This document shows positions 9,148 to 16,762 of a stretch of 64,000 nt of DNA, piece by piece. How positions within the stretch are numbered: the first letter of the stretch is position 1; each line of letters begins with the position of its first letter. The translations under genes and the position numbers were made by a program. The DNA is from Sphingomonas spermidinifaciens (GTDB lineage: Bacteria; Pseudomonadota; Alphaproteobacteria; Sphingomonadales; Sphingomonadaceae), in contig NZ_NWMW01000001.1 of the NCBI RefSeq assembly GCF_002351485.1, positions 1,488,001 to 1,552,000 on the forward strand, given 5' to 3'. The notes under the pieces were generated by a model, which saw nothing but the letters and a program-made list of their open reading frames with translations, was not told the origin of the DNA and did not search any database.

Positions 9148-10254
9148 ATGACGCGGCAAGCCGAATTCGTCCGCGACGGCGCGGACGGCGAAACCATTCG
9201 CTTTTCGGGCGACCTGTCGCTCGCACGGCTTGGCGATCTGCCCGACCGGCTTGATGCCGAGCGTGCGGGTGCGCGCACGCTCGACCTGTCGGGAGTCGAG
9301 CGAATCGACACCGTGGGCGCCTGGGTGGTTCACCGCTTCGCGCGCGAGCATGATGCCGAGATCACCGGCCTCAGCGAGGATGGCGAGCGGCTTCTGGCGC
9401 AGGTCGTCCACGCCGATGCCCCCGTCGCCGTGCCGCCGCGCACCCTGCCCGCGGGACTGCGCATCCTCGACGAGGTGGGCGAAGCGGTGGCGATTGCGGG
9501 CCGCACGCTCTATGGCCTGCTCGGCTTCATGGGGGCGACTGCCATCGCCTTTGCAACGGTCGTGCGCCACCCCCGCCGGTTCCGCTTCAACGCCACGGTG
9601 CACCGGTTCGAGGTGGTCGGCGTCTCCGCGCTCGGCATCGTCGGGCTGATGAGCTTTCTGATCGGCATCGTCATCGCCCAGCAGGGCGCGGTGCAGCTGC
9701 GTCAGTTCGGGGCCGAGGTGTTCACGATCAACCTCATTGGCCGCATTACCTTACGCGAGCTCGGCGTGCTCATGACCGCGATCATGGTCGCCGGGCGCTC
9801 GGGATCGGCCTTCGCGGCGCAGCTCGGCACGATGAAGCTGACCGAGGAGATCGACGCGATGCGCACGATCGGCGTCAGCCCGATGGAGGCACTGGTGCTG
9901 CCGCGCGTCCTGTCGGCGGTACTGCTGATGCCGCTGCTCGGCTTCTATGCCTCGCTGGTCGCGATCATCGGCGGCGGGCTGCTCTGCTGGGCCAGCCTCG
10001 ACATCCCGCCGATCACCTTTATCCAGCGCATTCGCGAGGTGGTTCCGATCACCGACCTTTATGTCGGCCTCGTCAAGGCGCCGGTGTTCGGCGCGATCAT
10101 CGCCATGTCGGGCTGCTTCCAGGGGATGCTCGTAGAAAGCGATGCCGAGCAGGTGGGCCTGCGCACGACGAGTGCGGTGGTGCAGGCAATCTTCCTCGTG
10201 ATCGTCCTCGACGCCTTCTTCGCGGTCTTCTTCACCTGGATCGGCTGGATATGA
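9148..10254 (+). CDS. mlaE: MlaE-type ABC permease with N-terminal STAS domain
   Basis: A 368-residue fusion. Residues 1-90 form a STAS-like domain (IRFSGDLSLARLGDLPDRL, LDLSGVERIDTVGAWVV) and residues 105-368 an MlaE permease with five to six membrane helices. The family signatures RFEVVGVSALGIVGLMSFLI, ELGVLMTAIMVAGRSGSAFA and EIDAMRTIGVSPMEALVLPR are present. In E. coli the STAS protein MlaB is separate; here it is covalently joined, which is common in alphaproteobacteria. The complex moves phospholipid between inner membrane and periplasm to keep outer-membrane asymmetry. The ATG at 9148 follows a GGAAG motif. It overlaps the ATPase gene by four bases (ATGA). Confidence 0.92.
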   Translation: MTRQAEFVRDGADGETIRFSGDLSLARLGDLPDRLDAERAGARTLDLSGVERIDTVGAWVVHRFAREHDAEITGLSEDGERLLAQVVHADAPVAVPPRTLPAGLRILDEVGEAVAIAGRTLYGLLGFMGATAIAFATVVRHPRRFRFNATVHRFEVVGVSALGIVGLMSFLIGIVIAQQGAVQLRQFGAEVFTINLIGRITLRELGVLMTAIMVAGRSGSAFAAQLGTMKLTEEIDAMRTIGVSPMEALVLPRVLSAVLLMPLLGFYASLVAIIGGGLLCWASLDIPPITFIQRIREVVPITDLYVGLVKAPVFGAIIAMSGCFQGMLVESDAEQVGLRTTSAVVQAIFLVIVLDAFFAVFFTWIGWI

Positions 10255-11078
10255 GGCGGGACGAGCCGATCATCCGCGTCGAGGGGCTGAAGAACGTCTT
10301 CGGCGAGCAGGTCGTGCACGAGGGCCTCGACCTCGAGGTGCGGCGCGGCGAGATCCTGGGCGTCGTCGGCGGATCGGGCACCGGCAAGTCGGTGCTGATG
10401 CGCTCGATCGTCGGGCTCCAAACGCCGGCCGCGGGCGACATCCACGTCTTCGGCGAGCCGACGATCGGCCGCGAGGAGACCGAGGCGGTCGAGATCCGGA
10501 AGCGCTGGGGCGTGCTGTTTCAGGGCGGCGCGCTCTTCTCGACGCTCACCGTCGCGGAGAATGTGCAGGTTCCCTTGCGCGAATTCTACCCGGGCCTCAG
10601 CCCCGCGCTCCTAGCCGAGATCGCCAATTACAAGGTGGTGATGACCGGCCTGCCCGCCGAGGCCGGGCCGAAATACCCAGCCGAGCTGTCGGGCGGCATG
10701 AAGAAGCGTGCCGGCCTCGCCCGCGCACTCGCGCTCGATCCCGAGCTCCTGTTCCTCGACGAGCCGACCGCCGGCCTCGACCCGATCGGCGCGGCGGCGT
10801 TCGACGAGCTGACGCACTCGCTCCAGCGCTCGCTTGGCCTCACCGTCTTCCTCATCACCCACGACCTCGACACGCTGCACGCGATCTGCGACCGGGTGGC
10901 GGTGCTGGCGGACAAGAAGGTGATCGCGGTCGGCACGATCCCCGAACTGCTGGCGCTCGACCATCCGTGGATCCAGGAATATTTCAACGGCCCCCGCGGT
11001 CGGGCCGCGGTCGACAGCGCCGCCCGTGCCGAGGCCGCCGCCCCCCACCCTTCCCCCGCCCGCGCGGATTCGAGGTAA
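10251..11078 (+). CDS. mlaF: MlaF-type ABC transporter ATPase
   Basis: A 275-residue nucleotide-binding subunit. Walker A is GGSGTGKS (residues 40-47), the signature is LSGGM (146-150), Walker B is LLFLDEP (166-172, catalytic E171) and the switch histidine is in LITHDLDTL. The motif SGGMKKRAGLARALALDPE is typical of Mla-type ATPases rather than sugar importers. A low-complexity Ala/Pro-rich tail follows the NPRG-like end. It sits between permease and MCE-protein genes, so its role in the Mla complex is well supported. Confidence 0.93.
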   Translation: MRRDEPIIRVEGLKNVFGEQVVHEGLDLEVRRGEILGVVGGSGTGKSVLMRSIVGLQTPAAGDIHVFGEPTIGREETEAVEIRKRWGVLFQGGALFSTLTVAENVQVPLREFYPGLSPALLAEIANYKVVMTGLPAEAGPKYPAELSGGMKKRAGLARALALDPELLFLDEPTAGLDPIGAAAFDELTHSLQRSLGLTVFLITHDLDTLHAICDRVAVLADKKVIAVGTIPELLALDHPWIQEYFNGPRGRAAVDSAARAEAAAPHPSPARADSR

Positions 11079-11081
11079 GTC

Positions 11082-12047
11082 ATGGAAACCCGTTCCAACC
11101 ATGTCCTTGTCGGCGCGGTCGTCCTGATCCTGCTGCTGATGCTGGCGCTGTTCACGGTCTGGCTCGCCCGGCTGTCCGGTGGCAACGACAAGGAGTACGA
11201 CATCTTCTTCAAGCAGGCGGTCGACGGCGTGAACAAGGGGTCGCCCGTCAGCTTCTCGGGCGTGCCTTCGGGCCAGGTCACCGACATCGCGTTGTTCAAG
11301 CCCGATCCGCAATTTGTGCGCGTGCGCATCCGCGTCAACGACGACGTGCCGATCCTTGAGGGGACGACCGCGACGATTCAGGGCATCGGCTTCACCGGCG
11401 TCAGCCAGGTGTCGCTCGACGGCGCGGTCAAGGGCGCGCCGCCGATCGCCTGTCCGGAGGGCGAGTCGACGCAGGAATGCCCGTTCGGCGTGCCCGTCAT
11501 CCCGACCCGCCAGGGCGGCCTCGGCGCGATCCTCAATTCGGCGCCGCAACTGCTCGAGCGCATCTCGACTCTGACCGAGCGGCTGACCGAGCTTCTTTCC
11601 GACCGCAACCAGAACTCGATCGCCGGCATTCTCGCCAACACGCAGCGGCTGACCGACGCGCTTGCCGATCGCGGGCCGGAAATCGCCGCGACGATGGCCG
11701 AGACGCGCATCGCCATCCAGAAGGCGGGCGTCGCCGCGCAGCAGATCGGCGAGCTCGCGGCCACCACCAACGGCGTTCTCGCCGACGACGTCAAGCCGGC
11801 GATGCAGAACCTCAACAAGGCGATCGGCGCGGCGCAGAAGAGCGCCGAGACGCTCGATGCGGCGATCGGCGACGCACGACCGGGCCTTCAGGCCTTTTCC
11901 AAGCAGACGGTGCCTGAGGTGGGCCAGCTCGTCTCCGACCTGCGCACCCTGACCGAGGCGCTGGCCGATGTCGCCGAGCGGGTCAATCGTGGCGGCGCGG
12001 GCTCGCTCGTCGGCTCGTCGAAGCTGCCCGACTATGAAGCGAAATAA
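11082..12047 (+). CDS. mlaD: MlaD-type MCE protein
   Basis: A 321-residue protein with one N-terminal membrane anchor (VLVGAVVLILLLMLALFTVW, residues 9-28), an MCE domain at about 40-115 (KEYDIFFKQAVDGVNKGSPV, GVPSGQVTDIALF, IQGIGFTGVSQVSLDG) and a long helical periplasmic region (about 155-305). MCE proteins form hexameric rings that carry lipid through the periplasm. It starts four bases after the ATPase stop codon and is followed by the auxiliary lipoprotein gene. Confidence 0.92.
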   Translation: METRSNHVLVGAVVLILLLMLALFTVWLARLSGGNDKEYDIFFKQAVDGVNKGSPVSFSGVPSGQVTDIALFKPDPQFVRVRIRVNDDVPILEGTTATIQGIGFTGVSQVSLDGAVKGAPPIACPEGESTQECPFGVPVIPTRQGGLGAILNSAPQLLERISTLTERLTELLSDRNQNSIAGILANTQRLTDALADRGPEIAATMAETRIAIQKAGVAAQQIGELAATTNGVLADDVKPAMQNLNKAIGAAQKSAETLDAAIGDARPGLQAFSKQTVPEVGQLVSDLRTLTEALADVAERVNRGGAGSLVGSSKLPDYEAK

Positions 12048-12056
12048 GGGAGCGTC

Positions 12057-12638
12057 GTGATGAAGAAGCTTGCCATCCTGCTGACGCTCCCGCTCGCGGC
12101 GTGCATCCGCTTCGGCGCCGAGCCGCCGCCGTCGCTGCTCACCCTGTCGCCCACGACGCCGGTGCCCGTGGGCGCGGCGGCAAACAGCGGCCAGGCGCGC
12201 AACATCACCATCCGCGTGCCCGCGACGCCGCAGGAGATCGCGGTGACGCGCGTGCCGGTACGCGCCAGCGATACCAGCATCGCCTATGTCAAGGACGCGC
12301 AATGGGTCGAGCCGCCCGCGCGGCTGTTCGCGCGCCTGCTCGCCGACACGGTGACGGCGCGCACCAACTATGTCGTCCTGTCGGGTCGCCAGTCGAACGT
12401 CGATCCCGGCGCGCAGCTGACCGGCGAGCTGCGCAGCTTCGGCCTCGACGCCGCGTCGAACAGCGCGGTCGTCACCTATGACGCGGCGATCCTGCGCAAG
12501 GACGCCACGACCTTCGACAAGCGCCGCTTCGAGGCGCGGGTACCGGTGAACGCGATCGACGCAGCGAACGCGGCGGCCGGGCTCAATCAGGCGGCGAATC
12601 AGGTGGCGGTCGAAGTCGCCGACTGGGTGGGGCGGTAA
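12057..12638 (+). CDS. ABC transport auxiliary lipoprotein (PqiC/MlaD-associated type)
   Basis: A 193-residue lipoprotein. Its signal peptide ends in a lipobox LAAC (residues 13-16), so C16 would be lipidated. The mature part resembles the ABC-type transport auxiliary family (PF03886): ITIRVPATPQEIAVTRVPV, then IAYVKDAQWVEPPARLFARL and a C-terminal strand-helix unit. Such lipoproteins are thought to link MCE transporters to the outer membrane. It is the last gene of the four-gene Mla operon, ten bases after mlaD. Confidence 0.88.
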   Translation: MMKKLAILLTLPLAACIRFGAEPPPSLLTLSPTTPVPVGAAANSGQARNITIRVPATPQEIAVTRVPVRASDTSIAYVKDAQWVEPPARLFARLLADTVTARTNYVVLSGRQSNVDPGAQLTGELRSFGLDAASNSAVVTYDAAILRKDATTFDKRRFEARVPVNAIDAANAAAGLNQAANQVAVEVADWVGR

Positions 12639-12656
12639 GCGACTGGCGGCGGGGCG

Positions 12657-13628
12657 TTGAAGCTGCTCGCCGCCCTGCTTCTCGCCGCGCAACCAACGGA
12701 CGCGCCGCCCGTGCCGTCGGCGCTGACGCCCTATCTGGTCGATGGCGAAGTCCCCGCGGGCGACTATCGCTGGCTGCGCGGCCGCTTTCCCGGCGCAACC
12801 CTGGCGGAAGTCGAGGCGTTCAGGGCTGCCGATCACTTCCGCGGCGCGTGCGAGCTGTGGTCAAAGGCTGTGGTGAAGACCAACCTCGCCGCGCTCGGCG
12901 CGAAGGTGGTCGTACTCGACGGTTTCTATGCGGTACCAAAACGCTGCCAGCAGTTCGTGCAGCCCGGCATCGGCCCCGACGTTAGCTGGCCCGCGTTTAC
13001 AACTGCGCTCGACAAGGATCGTCCCTATGCGCTCGGTGTGCTGCGCGGCGTGACGCTGGCCGAGGATCAGGTGCTTGAGAAGGGCTCGCTCGCCGATCAG
13101 CTCTCGACCAGAACTGTTGGCGACCAAGCGCTTCGTTTCGGATGGGTCGAAAGCGGCAAGCGAGAGGGTGCCACCGCCGACTATTCACCGCTGGAGCGGG
13201 CGATCTACGACGGCATCATCACGCGGGCGGTGACCGCACGCGACCAGGCCAACACCGCGTGGCTGGCGAAGATCGTTACGGCCCAAGGCTGGCCGAAGCG
13301 GTCGAAGGTCGGTCAGGACGCCGCCAACGCCGCCTGGCTGCTGGCGCAGCACGCCGACAACGACCCGGCCTTCCAGCTGAAGGCGCTGCGGCTGATGACC
13401 CCGCTGGTCGCGCAAAAAGAAGTCGATCCGCAGCAAGTCGCGATGCTCACCGATCGCGTCGAACTCAAGCTCTCGGGCAAGCAGCGATACGGGACGCAGT
13501 GGACCTGCAAGGCCGGCAAGCGGATGCCGCAGCCACTGACGCAGGATGAGGCCGCAACCGATCGCTTGCGCAAGGCGGCGGGCATGGACAGCATCGCCCA
13601 GAACGCGGCGCGAATGGACGAACTCTAA
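12657..13628 (+). CDS. DUF6624 family protein, probably exported
   Basis: A 323-residue protein whose C-terminal half matches the DUF6624 pattern as I recall it: RAVTARDQANTAWLAKIVTA, GWPKRSKVGQDAANAAWLLA, QHADNDPAFQLKALRLM and a DRVELKLSGKQRYGTQW stretch. The first twelve residues (MKLLAALLLAAQ) look like a short signal peptide. The start codon is TTG at 12657; no ATG lies near. The function of the family is unknown. It follows the lipoprotein by 18 bases and may be carried on the Mla transcript, but nothing ties it to lipid transport. Confidence 0.75.
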   Translation: MKLLAALLLAAQPTDAPPVPSALTPYLVDGEVPAGDYRWLRGRFPGATLAEVEAFRAADHFRGACELWSKAVVKTNLAALGAKVVVLDGFYAVPKRCQQFVQPGIGPDVSWPAFTTALDKDRPYALGVLRGVTLAEDQVLEKGSLADQLSTRTVGDQALRFGWVESGKREGATADYSPLERAIYDGIITRAVTARDQANTAWLAKIVTAQGWPKRSKVGQDAANAAWLLAQHADNDPAFQLKALRLMTPLVAQKEVDPQQVAMLTDRVELKLSGKQRYGTQWTCKAGKRMPQPLTQDEAATDRLRKAAGMDSIAQNAARMDEL

Positions 13629-13657
13629 GGCCCCTGCCCGCCCGATCCGCCGCGTTG

Positions 13658-14296
13658 ATGCATACGCGCATCCCGCACCCGCGCTTCCTCGCCTTCCTCG
13701 CAATCCTGATCGCGGGCTTCGTGGCCGGCACGCTCGCGCACCTGCCGCTCCGCATCGCCTTCGTCGCAGCGTTCGACGTGGCGGCGCTCAGCTTCATCGC
13801 CGGGACGCTGCCGCTCTGGCGGATCGAGGCCGACCTCAGGGAGCTGCGCGCCCGGTCCGAGCGCGACGATGGCGGGCGCGTGTTCCTCCTCCTGCTGGCG
13901 GGCGTCATCGCGATGGCGGTGCTGGTCTGCGTGGTCGACCTCCTCGGCACGCATCGCCGCATCATTCCCGGTGCCAAACCCCTGGCGATCGCGACCGAGG
14001 CCATCGCCTGGGGCTTCGCCAACCTCGTTTACGCCTTCCACTATGCGCGGCTCTATTATGACCGCGCCGAGGGTGGCGGCGACCATGGCGGGATCGCGCT
14101 GCCCGGCGGGGCCGAGCCCGGCTTTGCCGATTTCGCGAGCTTCGCGCTCGTCATCGGCATGACCTGCCAGACCGCCGATATCGAAATCACCGGCCCCCGC
14201 ATCCGCCGCGCGAGCACGCTCCACGCCCTTATCGCCTTCTTCTTCAACCTCGGCGTGCTGGCGATCACCGTCAACATCGTCGCCGGCGCATTGTGA
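13658..14296 (+). CDS. DUF1345 family integral membrane protein
   Basis: A 212-residue protein with about five membrane segments: LAFLAILIAGFVAGTLA, RIAFVAAFDVAALSFIA, FLLLLAGVIAMAVLVCVVDL, a segment over EAIAWGFANLVYAFHYARLY, and the C-terminal ALIAFFFNLGVLAITVNIV. The conserved DUF1345 block around FHYARLYYDR and GFADFASFALVIGMTCQTAD is present. Function is unknown. The ATG at 13658 is used; a TTG directly before it is an alternative. It converges on the isomerase gene with a gap of 20 bases. Confidence 0.85.
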   Translation: MHTRIPHPRFLAFLAILIAGFVAGTLAHLPLRIAFVAAFDVAALSFIAGTLPLWRIEADLRELRARSERDDGGRVFLLLLAGVIAMAVLVCVVDLLGTHRRIIPGAKPLAIATEAIAWGFANLVYAFHYARLYYDRAEGGGDHGGIALPGGAEPGFADFASFALVIGMTCQTADIEITGPRIRRASTLHALIAFFFNLGVLAITVNIVAGAL

Positions 14297-14316
14297 GTTG
14301 AAGCGGCAACCGCCTC

Positions 14317-15312
14317 CTACTTCACCGCGCGCACCGGAACCGGCAGGTTGCAGATATCGACCCCGCCCGCGGGCAGGTTGAAGAAGGCGTCGCGCCGGTT
14401 GGCGCGCGCCGCGACATAGGCAGCGAAGCTGTCGCTGTCGGTCGCCAGATACTCGAACGCGGGGCGCTGCGACGCAGGCAGATCGCTTGCCAGCCGCACG
14501 CGCACGATCGGCGTCCGCTCGGCCGGCGTCTTGTAGAAGCCGAGGTCGCCGGTCCCCCGGCGAAGGCTCGACAGATGCTCCATCCCGGCGATGACGCGCC
14601 CGACGATCGCGATATTGCGGTCGAGGTGGCGGGGCGCCTGTCCGATTACCGTATAGAGCTCGGCGCCCGTCCCCGTGTCGGGCGACAGGTTCCGGCCGAC
14701 ACCGACCATCCCATAGCAATGCGGCATCCACGCATTCGTCCTGTCCGCGGCGAGCGGCCAGCTGTCGAGCACCTCGACCCATTCGGCATAGCTGTCGCGC
14801 TCGTGCCAGCCCTCAGGGGCCGCCTGGGTCACGGTGCCGCGAATGGCGATGTCCGACAGCCGCTTCGCCCGCGCACTCGCCTCTGGCAGGTCCTGCGCCC
14901 CAATCGAGGGCCGCGCGTCGGCGATCATGTCGAGCGGCGTGACATAGGCGCTTTCGGCCACCGGCTCTATGCCGGGCGGCAGCGGCTTCTTCTCGGTCGG
15001 GTCACCCCATTGCACGACATAATTGTCCTGTACGCGCACCACCGCCGTCCCGTCCCACCAGTGCGACGCCGCCAGCCGGCGGATATTCGCGGTCCAGCCC
15101 GCAGCGAAGGGCGCCGGGGCGAGTTGGATGACCACCCGGCGCGAACCGGCCAGGTCCATCACGAGCAGGTCGCCGGCCGGGATCGAGCGCCAGTCCGACC
15201 CCGGCGCCCCCGCGACGATCGAGGCGGGGGTCGGCGGCTCGGGCTTTTCGGCGGGGGCGGGTGCAGGGGCGGCCTGGGCAAGGCCAAGCATCAGTGCGGC
15301 AGCGATCGTCAT
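14317..15312 (-). CDS. cyclophilin-type peptidyl-prolyl isomerase, exported
   Basis: A 331-residue protein with a signal peptide (MTIAAALMLGLAQAAPA) and a Pro-rich linker. The divergent cyclophilin domain includes VVIQLAPAPFAAGWTANIRR, HWWDGTAVVRVQDNYVVQWG, YGMVGVGRNLSPDTGTGAEL and NIAIVGRVIAGMEHLSSL. It would catalyse prolyl cis-trans isomerisation in the periplasm during protein folding. Insertions around residues 120-190 make it longer than minimal cyclophilins. The ATG at 15312 is chosen because the preceding reading frame runs back into the tRNA gene. Confidence 0.85.
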   Translation of the reverse strand: MTIAAALMLGLAQAAPAPAPAEKPEPPTPASIVAGAPGSDWRSIPAGDLLVMDLAGSRRVVIQLAPAPFAAGWTANIRRLAASHWWDGTAVVRVQDNYVVQWGDPTEKKPLPPGIEPVAESAYVTPLDMIADARPSIGAQDLPEASARAKRLSDIAIRGTVTQAAPEGWHERDSYAEWVEVLDSWPLAADRTNAWMPHCYGMVGVGRNLSPDTGTGAELYTVIGQAPRHLDRNIAIVGRVIAGMEHLSSLRRGTGDLGFYKTPAERTPIVRVRLASDLPASQRPAFEYLATDSDSFAAYVAARANRRDAFFNLPAGGVDICNLPVPVRAVK

Positions 15313-15404
15313 CGACCAAGCCTCGCACGCCGCGGCGGGCACACGCAATCCCCGCCCTTGCGGTGCGCCCCCACCTCGCCTAAGCGGCGCCTTCCCAGCG
15401 ATGC

Positions 15405-15495
15405 GGAGCGGTGGCCGAGTGGTCGAAGGCGCTCGCCTGGAAAGTGAGTATACGGCAAAACCGTATCGAGGGTTCGAATCCCTCCCGCTCCGCCA
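15405..15495 (+). tRNA. tRNA-Ser (anticodon GGA)
   Basis: Acceptor stem GGAGCGG (15405-15411) pairs with CCGCTCC (15485-15491), followed by discriminator G and an encoded CCA (15493-15495). The anticodon stem CTCGC/GTGAG encloses the loop CTGGAAA with anticodon GGA. A long variable arm (TACGG/CCGTA) marks it as a class II serine tRNA, and the T arm holds GGTTCGAATCC. It reads UCC and UCU codons. Decayed foreign-looking DNA begins immediately 3' of it. Confidence 0.97.
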
Positions 15496-16174
15496 ACCGG
15501 TCAAGGCTTTTCGCCCTCCAAAGGGCTCCTGCACCCAAACGGCGCAGTTCAGCACGATTCCGTTGTTTGACCCTTGTCTTGGAAAGGCATCCAAGGAGAG
15601 GGTCAGTGCGACAAATCACGTCGTTCCTCTGCTACGGCGGCGTATGGTACGGAATGCTTGGTCGCGCCTTCCGCCCGAGCCGCTCCGTAAGCCAAATACA
15701 GTGGTTATAGGGTAGATCGCTTCTCGTCGAGATCGCGCGCGCTATTATGGGCTATCAAACCCGATTGCTTCAGGGTAGCGGGTCAAGCGGCTGAGCGGCG
15801 CAAACGAACCCCATCAGGGGAAGCTTTATTCCTGACCACGCTTGCGGCTGAAGTTTTGCCGTCCCTTTTGGCGTCCTAACAATGATAAATGTGCCTATAG
15901 GTGACAGCGAGACGAACAATCAGAAGCCCGTCTAACTAGATACCTTTCGCCGCCAGCGAGCTCTCGAACGTACCTCGCGTATTCACCGAGACTCCTCTTG
16001 TTCGCTTGATCGAACCAAATCCGCTCTAAACGACTGCGTCCTTTATTCCTGTTCGATGACACAGCATCATGACAACCGCCTTGCCTAAGGCGACGGCGGA
16101 ACGGAACCTCACGTTTGCCGCCGGTCCACTGGACACCTGCCATCGTCAACCCGGCACGCTACACGCCGTCGACC
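15496..16174. other. gene-poor region 3' of tRNA-Ser, lower G+C, decayed
   Basis: About 680 bases without a convincing gene and visibly less rich in G+C than its surroundings. Open frames here are short and resemble nothing known to me. The clearest structure is an imperfect hairpin at 15568-15605 with arms TGACCCT...TTGG and CCAA...AGGGTCA. The position behind a tRNA gene and the phage- or plasmid-like remnant that follows suggest an old integrated element. No repeat of the tRNA 3' end could be found by eye to mark the other attachment site. Confidence 0.5.
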
Positions 16175-16291
16175 GGCAGGCGCGTACTCATTTGCGGCAG
16201 CAGATCAAAAACGATCGCCGAAAGCATCAAGGCCTGTGGCTTCTCGGTCCCAGTCATCGTCGCTGAGCAGGACAAGGTCATGGCGGGCTGG
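16175..16291 (+). pseudogene. ParB/Srx-like domain remnant
   Basis: The + strand translation reads KTIAESIKACGFSVPVIVA then EQDKVMAGW. This matches the core of ParB N-terminal nuclease-like domains, whose usual form is an IAxSIxxFGFxxPVxVDE block followed by VIAGHGR. Only about 40 residues are left, the usual HGR after MAG is lost, and the frame then enters unrelated sequence. Such proteins are common in phages and integrative elements. It is a fragment, not a working gene. Confidence 0.55.
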
Positions 16292-16297
16292 CGCGCT

Positions 16298-16490
16298 CGC
16301 GAATCGCCTCGGGGTCGTTCATCCGGCTCAGCCGGAGGATCGCCTCCTGCAACAGGTCGGGGACCTCGTCGGGTGCCGCCGTCTTTCGATGAAAGTAGCG
16401 GGTGAGCGGCTGACTATAGGCAGCGACCAGGTTGAGCAGCACCTCACGGCGATCCGGACGCAAATCGTTCCTCTCGACGTCCGTCGCCAC
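16298..16490 (-). pseudogene. truncated FecI-type ECF sigma factor, N-terminal fragment
   Basis: The reverse strand starts MATDVERNDLRPDRREVLLN and continues LVAAYSQPLTRYFHRKT, then DEVPDLLQEAILRLSRM and NDPEAI. This is region 2 of a FecI-like sigma-70 factor. The similarity stops after about 64 residues, where the ParB remnant begins from the other side; regions 2.4 to 4 and any FecR gene are missing. It is divergent from the TonB-dependent receptor, the place where an intact sigma/anti-sigma pair often lies. It appears to be a deletion scar. Confidence 0.6.
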
Positions 16491-16716
16491 GACATTGTGA
16501 TCGCGGAAGCGACGCGCTCACCAAATGGATCCACTCGGAGGCAGCCGGGTCGCAAATCGCAAGGCGCTCGCCGATCGATCGCGCCACTCGCGGGAGTGCT
16601 CGGTGTCGCAGTCGCGACCGCGAACATTGCAGCCCGGTCACGCGCTGCTCGAAATCGCGATCCGTCCCCGGCGTGCCCCTTTACAATTCGACGGGAGTGG
16701 ACGTACCAAGGACTCG

Positions 16717-16741
16717 GCAATCGATTGCAACAATCGATTGC
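16717..16741. promoter_or_regulatory. tandem palindromic operator upstream of the receptor
   Basis: Two copies of the palindrome CAATCGATTG lie 13 bases apart at 16718-16727 and 16731-16740; the first extends to the 12-base palindrome GCAATCGATTGC (16717-16728). The size and symmetry fit a LacI-family operator. The same ten bases recur at 25013-25022 in front of the permease and GH68 genes. The likely binder is the LacI-type protein encoded at 26252-27283. Confidence 0.65.
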
Positions 16742-16762
16742 GATACAATGAGGGAGAGGATC

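Noticed and set aside
10611..12836. 741-codon open frame on the minus strand
   Set aside because: It is antisense to the Mla operon and spans three genes with clear motifs on the plus strand; its composition is typical of a shadow frame.
15496..16490. attachment-site duplication of the tRNA-Ser 3' end
   Set aside because: No second copy of the T-arm and acceptor sequence is visible downstream; CGCTCCG near 15680 is too short to count.
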